A stretch of DNA of 23,366 bases, from assembly GCA_002431305.1 (NCBI GenBank), contig DJEG01000096.1, forward strand, positions 6,063 through 29,428, read 5' to 3'. Below, piece by piece: positions 13,742 to 21,300 of this stretch. Both the position numbers and the translations under genes were made by a program. The stretch is from Ruminococcaceae bacterium UBA5904 (GTDB taxonomy: Bacteria > Bacillota > Clostridia > Oscillospirales > Acutalibacteraceae). How positions within the stretch are numbered: position 1 is the stretch's first letter; the number at the start of each line of letters is the position of its first letter. The notes under the pieces were generated by a model. The model was given only the letters and a program-made list of their open reading frames with translations, was not told where the DNA came from and made no database searches.

Positions 13742-16066
13742 ATGTTTACCGATATCTACACAAGCGAAAAGCTTACGTCAATGGCTAAATCTCTGTTTAA
13801 AACTGAGAGAAGCAAAAACCGTCTCGACGGATGGTTTCTCGCAACCGAAATGGGATGCGAGCTTGACAAAAAATACGCCTCATACGGCGAAGAGATGAAA
13901 AAGTCCCTTATTTTAAAGGAAATCGTGTCGCGTATTCCTCTTTTCATAGAGGACGACCGCGTTTTTGCGGGAACGCAGGACGACGGATTCGCAAGGAGCT
14001 ACGCGCTCATCAACCCCTCGTTTAAGGTTGAGGAATTCTGCGGATACTGCGACCCCTCCGCCGTTTTCGGCGATATAGAGCCGAACGAAGAATTTACAAA
14101 AGAGCGTATAGAAAAGGTAAGAAAAGAATTTTCACAGACAAAATACGTTAAGGATTTGACAAAAACATACGCCGAATGTGAGACATACACGAGCGAGGTT
14201 GTGTTCTTCGTCGAGCAGGTAACGGGACATCTCATTCCCGATTACAGATACGCCCTAAAGCACGGCGTTAAAGAGATGATTGACACTCTTAACAAAAAGG
14301 ACGGAGATGGATATAAAGCATTCGCAGCCGCTCTCGAGTGTGTTCTCGTACTTGCGGACAGATACAGAAATATCGCGCTCGAACAGATGAAAACCGCGTC
14401 CGACGAGAGAAAAGCACAGCTTAAATTAATGGCTGAAACGCTTGAGAAAGTTCCGGCTTACGGAGCAGAAAATCTCTACGAGGCGATTCAGTCGTTCCTG
14501 CTCATGTGGCAGATAATGTGTCTTGAGCAGACTCCCAACCCGTTCGCATTCTCCGTAGGAAACGCGGACAGAATTTTCGAGCCGTACAGAAACGGACTTT
14601 CCCGCGAAATGACGGCGGCTCTGTTCAAACACTTCCTTGTATTTTTCAATGTTGCCGACAGAAGCTGGGCTATCTCGCAGAATATAATCGTAAGCGGACG
14701 CGACGTTGACGGAAACGACCTTACCAACGAAACTACGTACGCTCTTTTCGACGCGTACTACGACATGAACCTCCCCCAGCCAATTCTTTCCGTTAAACTT
14801 CATAAGAACACACCCGAAAAACTCTATGAGGAAATGGGACGTTTCTTCTTCTCCCCCGGCGTTCTCACGCCGTCGCTGTTCAACGACGACTCACTGTTCG
14901 AGGTTCTTTCGGCTAAGGGCGTTGATAAAGAAGACCTTCCGGATATCGCAATCGCAGGCTGTCAGGAACCCCTCATCATGGGCAAGGACAACGCAAACAC
15001 GACAAACAGCTGGCTTAACCTGCCCAAGATTCTTGAGCTCACGCTCACCGGCGGTTACTCGACCATAACGGGCAAAAAACTTGCCGATATCGAAAAAAGC
15101 GACCTTAAACACATACGCGAAAACTTCTATAAAAACGTTCAGTTCTTTGTAAACGAAATGGCGAAGGCAGCAAACAACGCTTCTAAATCCATTTCGAATT
15201 TAAGAGTTCCGTTCCTCTCCTGCTTCATGGGCGGTATGGAAAACGGTATCGACACGCGCGACATTCACCGTCAGGGAACAAAATATAACGGAAGCGGATG
15301 CCTTATCCACGGTACCGCCGTTATCGCGGACTGCTTTGCCGCCATTGATAAGATTCTCGCCGAAAAACCCGAATACGAGGACGTACTCGTAGACGCTCTC
15401 AATAAAAATTTCGAGGGTTACGACGAACTTCATGAATTCGTACTCTCCGCCGATAAATTCGGCAATAACATTGAAAAAATCGATGACGAAGCGGCTGAAA
15501 TTGCTTCAAAAGTCGCCGATATGGTATCAAACGCCAAAAACTACCTCGGCAACAACTTCCGCCCCGACTTTTCAAGCCCCTCAACACATCTGCTCTACGG
15601 CTACTGGGTCGGCGCAACCCCCGACGGCAGAGCGTCAAGAGACATGCTCGGCTACGGCGTTGATCCGCTTTACGGCAGCGCAGAGAACGGACTCGGATTC
15701 CGCATGCTTTCAAACATGAAGCTCCCGTTCTGCAAGATGTGCGGCGGCTATGCCTCCCACCTCGGAGTCGACCCGAAGTATTTCAAAGCCGAAACATACG
15801 AGGGCAAGGGACTCGAATTCAGAGACAAGATTGTAAAGCCCCTGTTTTTCAATCCTCTTAACAGCGAAGTTTCACCGTTCTACCTATATGTAAACGTTAC
15901 AACGGCGGAAATTTTAAGAAAAGTTCTTGCAAATCCGAAGAAATACGCACCGAGCGGAGTTTATATCATGAGAATTCACGGCACGTTCGTAAACTTCCTC
16001 GACCTCTCGCCCGCTATTCAGCAGGATATAATCAAGAGACTCGATCCCGGCTCAACGAGCATGTAA
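13742..16066 (+). CDS. Glycyl radical enzyme of the pyruvate formate-lyase/eliminase superfamily, substrate unknown
   Basis: A 774-residue glycyl radical enzyme. The thiyl-radical site is Cys407 in AGCQEP (405-410), with Glu409 as the expected general base. This is the C-x-E pattern of dehydratases and lyases such as glycerol dehydratase and choline lyase, not the CC pair of pyruvate formate-lyase. The glycyl radical loop is near the C-terminus at MRIHGTFVNF (743-752), with Gly747 as the radical site. It differs from the common RVxGY form by having His before and Thr after the Gly. Conserved downstream segments include LDLSPAIQQDII. An AAAGGAG ribosome site lies eight bases before the ATG. 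The gene is flanked by its activase and by a sugar kinase and an aldose-ketose isomerase homologue, so a sugar, polyol or sugar phosphate is a likely substrate. No microcompartment genes are present. I do not recognise a characterised subgroup. Confidence 0.92.
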   Translation: MFTDIYTSEKLTSMAKSLFKTERSKNRLDGWFLATEMGCELDKKYASYGEEMKKSLILKEIVSRIPLFIEDDRVFAGTQDDGFARSYALINPSFKVEEFCGYCDPSAVFGDIEPNEEFTKERIEKVRKEFSQTKYVKDLTKTYAECETYTSEVVFFVEQVTGHLIPDYRYALKHGVKEMIDTLNKKDGDGYKAFAAALECVLVLADRYRNIALEQMKTASDERKAQLKLMAETLEKVPAYGAENLYEAIQSFLLMWQIMCLEQTPNPFAFSVGNADRIFEPYRNGLSREMTAALFKHFLVFFNVADRSWAISQNIIVSGRDVDGNDLTNETTYALFDAYYDMNLPQPILSVKLHKNTPEKLYEEMGRFFFSPGVLTPSLFNDDSLFEVLSAKGVDKEDLPDIAIAGCQEPLIMGKDNANTTNSWLNLPKILELTLTGGYSTITGKKLADIEKSDLKHIRENFYKNVQFFVNEMAKAANNASKSISNLRVPFLSCFMGGMENGIDTRDIHRQGTKYNGSGCLIHGTAVIADCFAAIDKILAEKPEYEDVLVDALNKNFEGYDELHEFVLSADKFGNNIEKIDDEAAEIASKVADMVSNAKNYLGNNFRPDFSSPSTHLLYGYWVGATPDGRASRDMLGYGVDPLYGSAENGLGFRMLSNMKLPFCKMCGGYASHLGVDPKYFKAETYEGKGLEFRDKIVKPLFFNPLNSEVSPFYLYVNVTTAEILRKVLANPKKYAPSGVYIMRIHGTFVNFLDLSPAIQQDIIKRLDPGSTSM

Positions 16067-16076
16067 GGAGATATAA

Positions 16077-17348
16077 ATGTATTTAATCGGACTTGACATA
16101 GGCACAACAAGCATATGCGCCGTTCTCACGGACTCCGAAACGGGAGAAATATTAAAAAGCGTAACAAAGCCTAACGACTCGTTTATTAAAACGGACAAAA
16201 CATGGGAGAAAATTCAGTCGTGCGAGAAAATATATTCGACAATTGAAGAAATATTGACCGAAATTTACGATGATAACGTTTCCGCTATCGGAATTTCAAA
16301 TCAGATGCACGGAATTTTATACGTTGACTCTTCGGCAAACGCATTAAGCCCGCTGTACATATGGCAGGATGCAAGAGCCGATCTGCCTTATAAGAATTCG
16401 ACATATTCAAAGCATTTCGGCGCGCCCGCAGGCTACGGACTCGCAACGGATTATTATAATGAATTAAATTCTTTAATCCCCGGAAATGCGGTAAAGCTCG
16501 TCACGATAGGCGACTACACCGCCATGCGTCTTACCGGTGAAACCGGAGTTAAAACGCACATATCGAACGCAGGCTCGCTCGGAAAATTCGACGTAAAAAC
16601 GAATTCGTTTACCGTCGACAATCCCCGTCTTCCATCGGTTACATCAAAATTTGAAACCGTCGGATATTATAAAGGCAAAACGCCCGTATGCTGTTCGATA
16701 GGAGACAATCAGGCAAGCTTCTTAGGTTCTGTCAGAGGAAACGGCGCGCTGTTGAACGTCGGTACGGGCAGTCAGATTTCGTTTACGACGGACTCTGCGG
16801 ACGGCTCGGATTCAATTGAAATTCGCCCCTTAGACGGCACAAGATATCTCGGAGTCGGCGCGGCGCTGTGCGGAGGCAGAGCGTTCTCGCTGCTTGAAAA
16901 ACTTATTTCCTCCGTCACGGGTAAAAACGCATATCCCGTCATTGACAAAATATTAGAAACAAAAACTACGACCGATTTGACTGCGGACACCCGCTTCTGC
17001 GGTACGCGCTCCGATCCGTCAGTCAGAGGTTCTATAACGAATATTTCGGAAAGTAATTTCACGCTGGGCGACATTGCCCTGGCAATTCTCAACGGAATGA
17101 CCGATGAGCTTTACGATATGTTCTTATCCTCCGGCAATAAATGCGCGTCCCTTGTCGGCAGCGGTAACGGTATCAGAAAAAACGAACCGCTCAAACGTAT
17201 TGCGGGGGAAAAATTCGGATGCAATATAAAAATCCCCGTTCACAGCGAGGAAGCGTCGTTCGGCGCGGCTCTTACCGCAGGCGTGGCTTCGGGAATATTC
17301 AAGAATATAAACGAAGCGCAGAATTTAATTAAATATCAAGGTGAATAA
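16077..17348 (+). CDS. FGGY family carbohydrate kinase, sedoheptulokinase-like
   Basis: A 423-residue ATP-dependent sugar kinase with the FGGY fold. It has an N-terminal phosphate-binding DIGTT (7-11), the substrate-site segments SNQMHG (74-79) and WQDAR (96-100), and TIGDYTAMRL (143-152). The catalytic Asp210 lies in GDNQAS, and LNVGTGSQ (226-233) starts the second domain. The QMHG...WQDAR pattern recalls sedoheptulokinase-like members that phosphorylate ketoses. The exact substrate is not determined. A perfect AAGGAG ribosome site lies six bases before the ATG and overlaps the stop of the glycyl radical enzyme gene, so the two are tightly coupled. It is somewhat shorter than xylulokinases (about 490). 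Confidence 0.88.
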   Translation: MYLIGLDIGTTSICAVLTDSETGEILKSVTKPNDSFIKTDKTWEKIQSCEKIYSTIEEILTEIYDDNVSAIGISNQMHGILYVDSSANALSPLYIWQDARADLPYKNSTYSKHFGAPAGYGLATDYYNELNSLIPGNAVKLVTIGDYTAMRLTGETGVKTHISNAGSLGKFDVKTNSFTVDNPRLPSVTSKFETVGYYKGKTPVCCSIGDNQASFLGSVRGNGALLNVGTGSQISFTTDSADGSDSIEIRPLDGTRYLGVGAALCGGRAFSLLEKLISSVTGKNAYPVIDKILETKTTTDLTADTRFCGTRSDPSVRGSITNISESNFTLGDIALAILNGMTDELYDMFLSSGNKCASLVGSGNGIRKNEPLKRIAGEKFGCNIKIPVHSEEASFGAALTAGVASGIFKNINEAQNLIKYQGE

Positions 17349-17351
17349 ATC

Positions 17352-18374
17352 ATGTTTTACGATTATCCGGTTTTCTTTGAAAAAAACAGAGTCTGGAGAG
17401 TTTATAAGGGCGGAAAACTGTTCTCGCAGTTTTTCTCCGACGACTCCGAGGACTCGAATTACCCCGAGGAGTGGGTTGTTTCATCCGTTACCGCTCTTAA
17501 CGAGGGAAGCACCGACCCGTACGAGGGCGTTTCAAAAATAAAGGACAGCGATCTGTACTTAAATGACGCTCTGAATACTTATAAAAATGAACTCCTCGGA
17601 GACAGGGACGACCTCGGAGTGCTTACAAAGATTCTCGACTCCGCAATCCGTCTCCCCGTTCAGACTCATCCAGATAAAGGATTTTCGAGAAAGTATTTCA
17701 ACTCCCCTTACGGCAAGGAGGAGTGCTGGACTATTTTAGCGACGCGTCCGGGCGCGAAAATTTACTATGGATTTAAAAAAGGCACGACCTTAGAACAGTT
17801 TAAAAAAGCTGTCGAATTGAGCGAAACAGATAAAAACGCAATGGAACAGCTTCTCGAAAGCTACGACGTTAAGACCGGCGACGTTATTTACATTCCCGCA
17901 AACATGGTTCATGCGATAGGCTACGGCTGTCTTTTACTCGAAGTTCAGGAACCGACCGATTTCACGATTCAGCCCGAACGCTGGTGCGGTGACTACAGGC
18001 TCTCGGACAGAGAGATGTATTTAGGACTTGACAAGGATATCGCGCTATCGTGTTTCGATATGGACAAACGCTATCCTCTGCCTCTTACCGGAAAAACTAT
18101 TTACGAAAACGACGGATGCAAATATCAGTCGTTTATAGATTCCGACATTACGACGAGTTTCGCGCTGAGAAAAGTTACGCTCTCGGGCGGTAAATACACG
18201 TTCAATAAGGGTGCATGCGTATACGTCGTTACAAGCGGAGAGGCTGAGATTACGTCAGAAGGATATTCAAAGATTGTAAAAACAGGCGATTATTTCTTAA
18301 TTCCCGACTGCTGTAAAGGTAAATTCACCGTCTCGTCCGCTGACGCGCATATTATAGAATGTTATAAACCCTGA
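17352..18374 (+). CDS. manA: Type I mannose-6-phosphate isomerase family protein
   Basis: A 340-residue zinc-dependent cupin. The expected metal ligands are visible as Gln104 and His106 in QTHPD (104-108), Glu124 in GKEECW (121-126) and His187 in MVHAIG. The segment VQEPTDFTIQPERW follows, typical of short bacterial type I phosphomannose isomerases. Known members interconvert mannose-6-phosphate and fructose-6-phosphate. Here it begins three bases after the kinase stop, with AGGTGA as ribosome site, in an operon with a glycyl radical enzyme and kinase, so it may act on a different phosphorylated aldose or ketose. It is the last gene of the operon. I see no T-rich terminator after it, and the T-box promoter begins 13 bases later. 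Confidence 0.85.
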   Translation: MFYDYPVFFEKNRVWRVYKGGKLFSQFFSDDSEDSNYPEEWVVSSVTALNEGSTDPYEGVSKIKDSDLYLNDALNTYKNELLGDRDDLGVLTKILDSAIRLPVQTHPDKGFSRKYFNSPYGKEECWTILATRPGAKIYYGFKKGTTLEQFKKAVELSETDKNAMEQLLESYDVKTGDVIYIPANMVHAIGYGCLLLEVQEPTDFTIQPERWCGDYRLSDREMYLGLDKDIALSCFDMDKRYPLPLTGKTIYENDGCKYQSFIDSDITTSFALRKVTLSGGKYTFNKGACVYVVTSGEAEITSEGYSKIVKTGDYFLIPDCCKGKFTVSSADAHIIECYKP

Positions 18375-18386
18375 TAAAAATAATGC

Positions 18387-18415
18387 TTGACATTATTAAA
18401 AAAGAATGTTATAGT
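18387..18415 (+). promoter_or_regulatory. Sigma-A promoter of the T-box leader
   Basis: TTGACA (18387-18392), 17-bp spacer, TATAGT (18410-18415), placing the start of the leader RNA near 18422. The -35 sits in a small AATAATG/CATTATT palindrome. Confidence 0.8.
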
Positions 18416-18421
18416 TAGTTT

Positions 18422-18714
18422 AATCTTTTTAATACTGCCACAGGCGCTGACCGGGAAAAAGTAGCTTTGATTAAAGCCCGCAGAGAGCTGTCGTCAGGTG
18501 CAAGACAGCGGTGATAGTCATTTTGCGAATACATCCCGAGAGCCGTATACCGAACATTTTTTTAGTAGGCTATACCGGGTTTGCCCGTTACAGCAAACGG
18601 ATATACAGATGTTTTCATCCTGTATCCATGAGGCCGTTTTTAACGGCGAACCGAGGTGGTACCACGGATTTTCCCGTCCTCCGACTTATATTTTTAAGTC
18701 AGAGGACGTTTTTT
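18422..18714 (+). promoter_or_regulatory. tRNA-Tyr T-box riboswitch leader
   Basis: A classic T-box leader that binds uncharged tRNA and lets transcription continue. Stem I base: GGC (18443-18445) pairs with GCC (18542-18544), and CGGGA (18452-18456) with TCCCG (18534-18538). The specifier loop has AAAAGTAG on the 5' side and GCGAATACA on the 3' side, placing specifier codon UAC (Tyr) at 18530-18532. The distal stem I elements AGAGAG (18483-18488) and GTCAGGTGCAA are present. Antiterminator: GAGG (18653-18656) pairs with CCTC (18678-18681), and ACGG (18664-18667) with CCGT (18674-18677). The canonical seven-base bulge TGGTACC (18657-18663) lies between them. The variable U of UGGU suits the A73 discriminator of tRNA-Tyr. 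The only gene before the next terminator is the CoA ligase at 18740. Confidence 0.93.
18675..18714 (+). terminator. T-box conditional terminator
   Basis: CGTCCTC-C-GACTTA (18675-18688) pairs with TAAGTC-A-GAGGACG (18695-18708), thirteen pairs with one mismatch, followed by six T residues. Its 5' arm shares CCTC (18678-18681) with the antiterminator, so the two structures exclude each other. Confidence 0.92.
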
Positions 18715-18739
18715 ATTACTTTTTTCGGAGGAGAAAGCT

Positions 18740-20380
18740 ATGCCGATTACTGAAATTTTACAGAAAAACGCAGATTTTTACCCTAACGACTGTGCGCTCG
18801 TCGAGATTAATCCCAAACTTGAAGAGCAGAGCCGTATGACATGGAGAGAGTATTCTCTTATAGAAACAAGCAACTATGAGACATACCGTCAGGAGATTAC
18901 GTGGGGCGAATTCAATAAAAAAGCAAACAGATTTGCAAACCTGCTTCTTACCAGAGGAATTAAAAAAGGCGATAAAGTCGCAATTCTTTTAATGAACTGT
19001 ATTGAATGGCTTCCGATTTACTTCGGAATTCTCAAAACAGGCGCTCTTGCGGTTCCTCTTAATTACAGATATACCGCGGACGAAATTAAATACTGTCTTA
19101 AACTCGCAGATGCCGACGCTATCGTTTTCGGCCCCGAATTCACCGGACGTGTCGAGGAGATTTACGACAGGATTCCCAAGGTTAAAACATGGCTTTATGT
19201 CGGCGCAGACTGCCCCACATTTACCGAAAGCTACGACAAACTTGTAGGCTACTGTTCAACGAAAGCACCCGATATCAGACTTACAGACGACGATGAAGCT
19301 GCTATCTATTTTTCATCGGGAACAACGGGATTCCCGAAGGCTATTCTTCATAAACACCGCGCGCTTATGCACTCCGCGCTCACCGAGCAGAATCATCACT
19401 CACAGACAAAGAACGACGTGTTCCTGTGCATGCCTCCCCTCTACCATACCGGAGCTAAAATGCACTGGTTCGGCAGTCTTCTTGTCGGCGGTAAGACGGT
19501 TATATTAAAGGGTATTAAGCCCGAATGGATATTTAAAGCTATCTCGGACGAGCAATGCACTATCGTATGGCTTCTCGTGCCGTGGGCGCAGGATATTCTC
19601 GACTCCATCGACAGAGGCGACCTCAATCCCGATGATTACAAACTCGACCAGTGGAGACTCATGCACATCGGCGCACAGCCCGTCCCCCCCAGCCTTATTA
19701 AACGCTGGAAAAAAGTTTTTCCGCATCATCAGTATGACACGAACTACGGTCTTTCCGAGTCGATAGGCCCCGGATGCGTACATCTCGGCGTTGAAAATAT
19801 TGATAAAGTCGGAGCTATCGGCAAAGCGGGATTCGGATGGCAGACAAAAATCGTCAAGCCTGACGGAAGCGAGGCAAAGCCTCACGAGGTCGGCGAGCTT
19901 GCCGTAAAGGGTCCCGGAGTCATGGTATGCTACTATCATGACGAAAAAGCAACAAACGAAGTTCTAAAGGACGGTTGGCTCTATACCGGCGACATGGCTG
20001 AAACGGATGACGACGGATTCATATACCTCGTTGACCGTAAAAAGGACGTTATTATTTCGGGCGGTGAAAACCTCTACCCCGTTCAGATTGAGGATTTCTT
20101 AAGAAAGAACGACGCTATAAAGGACGTCGCGGTCATCGGTCTTCCCGACGCAAGACTCGGAGAAATCGCCGCCGCGATAATAGAAGTTAAGGAGGGCAAA
20201 ACGCTTACCGAGGACGAGGTAAACGAATTCTGTCTGGATCTCCCGCGCTACAAACGCCCGAGAAAGATTATATTTGCCGAGATTCCGAGGAATCCCACAG
20301 GCAAAATCGAAAAGCCCAAACTTCGTAAGATTTACTGCGGAGACAGCCTTGTTGCTCAGCAGAACGAAATAAAAAATTAA
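18740..20380 (+). CDS. Class I adenylate-forming acyl/aryl-CoA ligase under tyrosine T-box control
   Basis: A 546-residue AMP-forming CoA ligase. Motifs in order: the phosphate loop FSSGTTGFPK (191-200), YGLSE (336-340), WLYTGD (413-418), the hinge segment DRKKDVIISGGENLYP (432-447), and the C-terminal catalytic Lys522 in NPTGKIEK. It should activate a carboxylic acid with ATP and join it to CoA. The family includes FadD-like medium/long-chain and aryl-acid ligases, and specificity cannot be read directly. The tRNA-Tyr T-box in front implies expression when charged tRNA-Tyr is scarce. An aromatic acid convertible to tyrosine, such as 4-hydroxyphenylacetate, is therefore an attractive substrate (inference). 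A GGAGGAG ribosome site lies six bases before the ATG. The gene is alone between its leader and a terminator at 20393. Confidence 0.9.
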   Translation: MPITEILQKNADFYPNDCALVEINPKLEEQSRMTWREYSLIETSNYETYRQEITWGEFNKKANRFANLLLTRGIKKGDKVAILLMNCIEWLPIYFGILKTGALAVPLNYRYTADEIKYCLKLADADAIVFGPEFTGRVEEIYDRIPKVKTWLYVGADCPTFTESYDKLVGYCSTKAPDIRLTDDDEAAIYFSSGTTGFPKAILHKHRALMHSALTEQNHHSQTKNDVFLCMPPLYHTGAKMHWFGSLLVGGKTVILKGIKPEWIFKAISDEQCTIVWLLVPWAQDILDSIDRGDLNPDDYKLDQWRLMHIGAQPVPPSLIKRWKKVFPHHQYDTNYGLSESIGPGCVHLGVENIDKVGAIGKAGFGWQTKIVKPDGSEAKPHEVGELAVKGPGVMVCYYHDEKATNEVLKDGWLYTGDMAETDDDGFIYLVDRKKDVIISGGENLYPVQIEDFLRKNDAIKDVAVIGLPDARLGEIAAAIIEVKEGKTLTEDEVNEFCLDLPRYKRPRKIIFAEIPRNPTGKIEKPKLRKIYCGDSLVAQQNEIKN

Positions 20381-20392
20381 TTCAAAAATATA

Positions 20393-20439
20393 AGCTGAAC
20401 TCATAAAGGAGTATACATCCAATGAGTTCGGCTGTTTTT
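20393..20439 (+). terminator. Rho-independent terminator after the CoA ligase
   Basis: AGCTGAACTCAT (20393-20404) pairs with ATGAGTTCGGCT (20422-20433) over twelve pairs, with one G-T, around a 17-base loop, and is followed by five T residues at 20435-20439. Confidence 0.85.
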
Positions 20440-20486
20440 ACAGCAAAAAAAACTATTATCAATCATATTATTAACAATATATTAAT

Positions 20487-20526
20487 AATACTTACATTTA
20501 TTTGATAATTTTGTTGCGTAAGTATT
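20487..20526. promoter_or_regulatory. 9-bp inverted repeat overlapping the TetR-gene promoter (candidate operator)
   Basis: AATACTTAC (20487-20495) and GTAAGTATT (20518-20526) are perfect inverted copies with centres 31 bp apart, about three helical turns. The right arm overlaps the -35 hexamer at 20525. This is a plausible site for autorepression by the TetR protein encoded just downstream, though unproven. Confidence 0.4.
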
Positions 20527-20553
20527 GATTTTAATAAAAAAATATTTTATAAT
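20525..20553 (+). promoter_or_regulatory. Sigma-A promoter of the TetR-family regulator gene
   Basis: TTGATT (20525-20530), 17-bp spacer, TATAAT (20548-20553). It lies about 50 bases ahead of the ATG at 20606. Confidence 0.75.
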
Positions 20554-20605
20554 GTATCTGTTGAGTTCTAAAAAGCAACAAAAAAACATAAGAGGGTGCA
20601 TAAAA

Positions 20606-21238
20606 ATGGCTGTAACCGAAGAAAAACCGACCGCACGGCTCAATAAATACAAAACCAACGACCGCCGTGTTCAGAAAACAAAAAAAGGGCTGAGAAGCGC
20701 GCTCTTCGAACTCATAAAACAAAAGGACATAAAGGATATTTCCGTAACCGAACTTACGCAGAAGGCTGAAATAAACCGCTCCACGTTCTATTTCTATTAC
20801 AAGGATATATATGATATGATGGAGCAGATTCAGGACGAGATATACTCTGCGATTGATAAAGAGCTTATACAAACCGACCTTAAGTTCAACAAATTAAGCG
20901 ACTACACAACCTACATACAGCGTTTTCTCGAATACAGCAAGGAAAACAGCGAAATATGCAAATTCGTTATAATGAACGACTGTCAGAACAAACTCGCAAA
21001 AAAGATACTTGATGCGCTGCTTAAAAATGTTCCCGATTCAAAACTTACCTACGAGCCGACAGATTCGCGTTATTATCTTACGACATTTGCAATTAACGCA
21101 ATACAGGGAACCGTAATCGAATGGCTTAACGACGGCATGCAGGTTTCCACTCAGGAGATGGCGGCATTTCTGAGCATGACATACGTACTCGGAAGCGTCA
21201 GAATGAAAAACAAAGACTTCTTTATTGACGAAAAGTAG
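20606..21238 (+). CDS. TetR/AcrR family transcriptional regulator
   Basis: A 210-residue DNA-binding protein. The N-terminal helix-turn-helix is at about residues 45-66 (ISVTELTQKAEINRSTFYFY), preceded by the helix KKGLRSALFELIKQ. The remainder is an all-helical ligand/dimerisation domain with no recognisable ligand signature; the architecture resembles DhaS-type TetR proteins. Start: ATG 20606, because GAGGGTG (20592-20598) lies seven bases upstream. A longer in-frame start at 20525 is inside the promoter and would not be transcribed. The gene lies between the CoA ligase and the convergent amino acid permease, and either or its own promoter could be the target. A candidate operator overlaps its own promoter. 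Confidence 0.9.
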   Translation: MAVTEEKPTARLNKYKTNDRRVQKTKKGLRSALFELIKQKDIKDISVTELTQKAEINRSTFYFYYKDIYDMMEQIQDEIYSAIDKELIQTDLKFNKLSDYTTYIQRFLEYSKENSEICKFVIMNDCQNKLAKKILDALLKNVPDSKLTYEPTDSRYYLTTFAINAIQGTVIEWLNDGMQVSTQEMAAFLSMTYVLGSVRMKNKDFFIDEK

Positions 21239-21244
21239 AAAATT

Positions 21245-21300
21245 TACCGACCGAATCAATCACGACTCGGCCGGTATTGTTTTATTCTTTATTTTTTTGA
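21245..21300 (+). terminator. Terminator after the TetR gene, between convergent genes
   Basis: TACCGACCGA (21245-21254) pairs with TCGGCCGGTA (21267-21276), ten positions with one A-C mismatch and a 12-base loop, followed by a T-rich run to 21300. On the minus strand the tail is only AAATTTTC, so it may terminate the permease transcript weakly. Confidence 0.8.

Noticed and set aside
13742..16066. True pyruvate formate-lyase
   Set aside because: The active site has a single Cys in GCQEP instead of the paired cysteines, and the neighbours are sugar-metabolism genes.
13742..18374. Bacterial microcompartment operon (choline, propanediol or glycerol type)
   Set aside because: No shell protein, aldehyde dehydrogenase or encapsulation gene is present in the operon.
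18381..18400. AATAATG/CATTATT palindrome as a terminator for the isomerase gene
   Set aside because: It is followed by A residues rather than T on the plus strand and overlaps the -35 of the T-box promoter.
18498..18839. Open frames across the T-box leader
   Set aside because: The sequence is fully explained by conserved T-box secondary structure, and the encoded peptides have no recognisable features.
20422..20505. Small reading frame of about 27 codons beginning ATG AGT TCG, with AAAGGAG upstream
   Set aside because: The ATG is in the 3' arm of the CoA ligase terminator, the apparent ribosome site is its loop, and the peptide resembles nothing. A chance frame in AT-rich DNA is more likely.
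20525..20605. N-terminal extension of the TetR protein beginning at 20525
   Set aside because: It overlaps the -35 and -10 of the gene's promoter, and the conserved protein starts after ATG 20606, which has GAGGGTG upstream.
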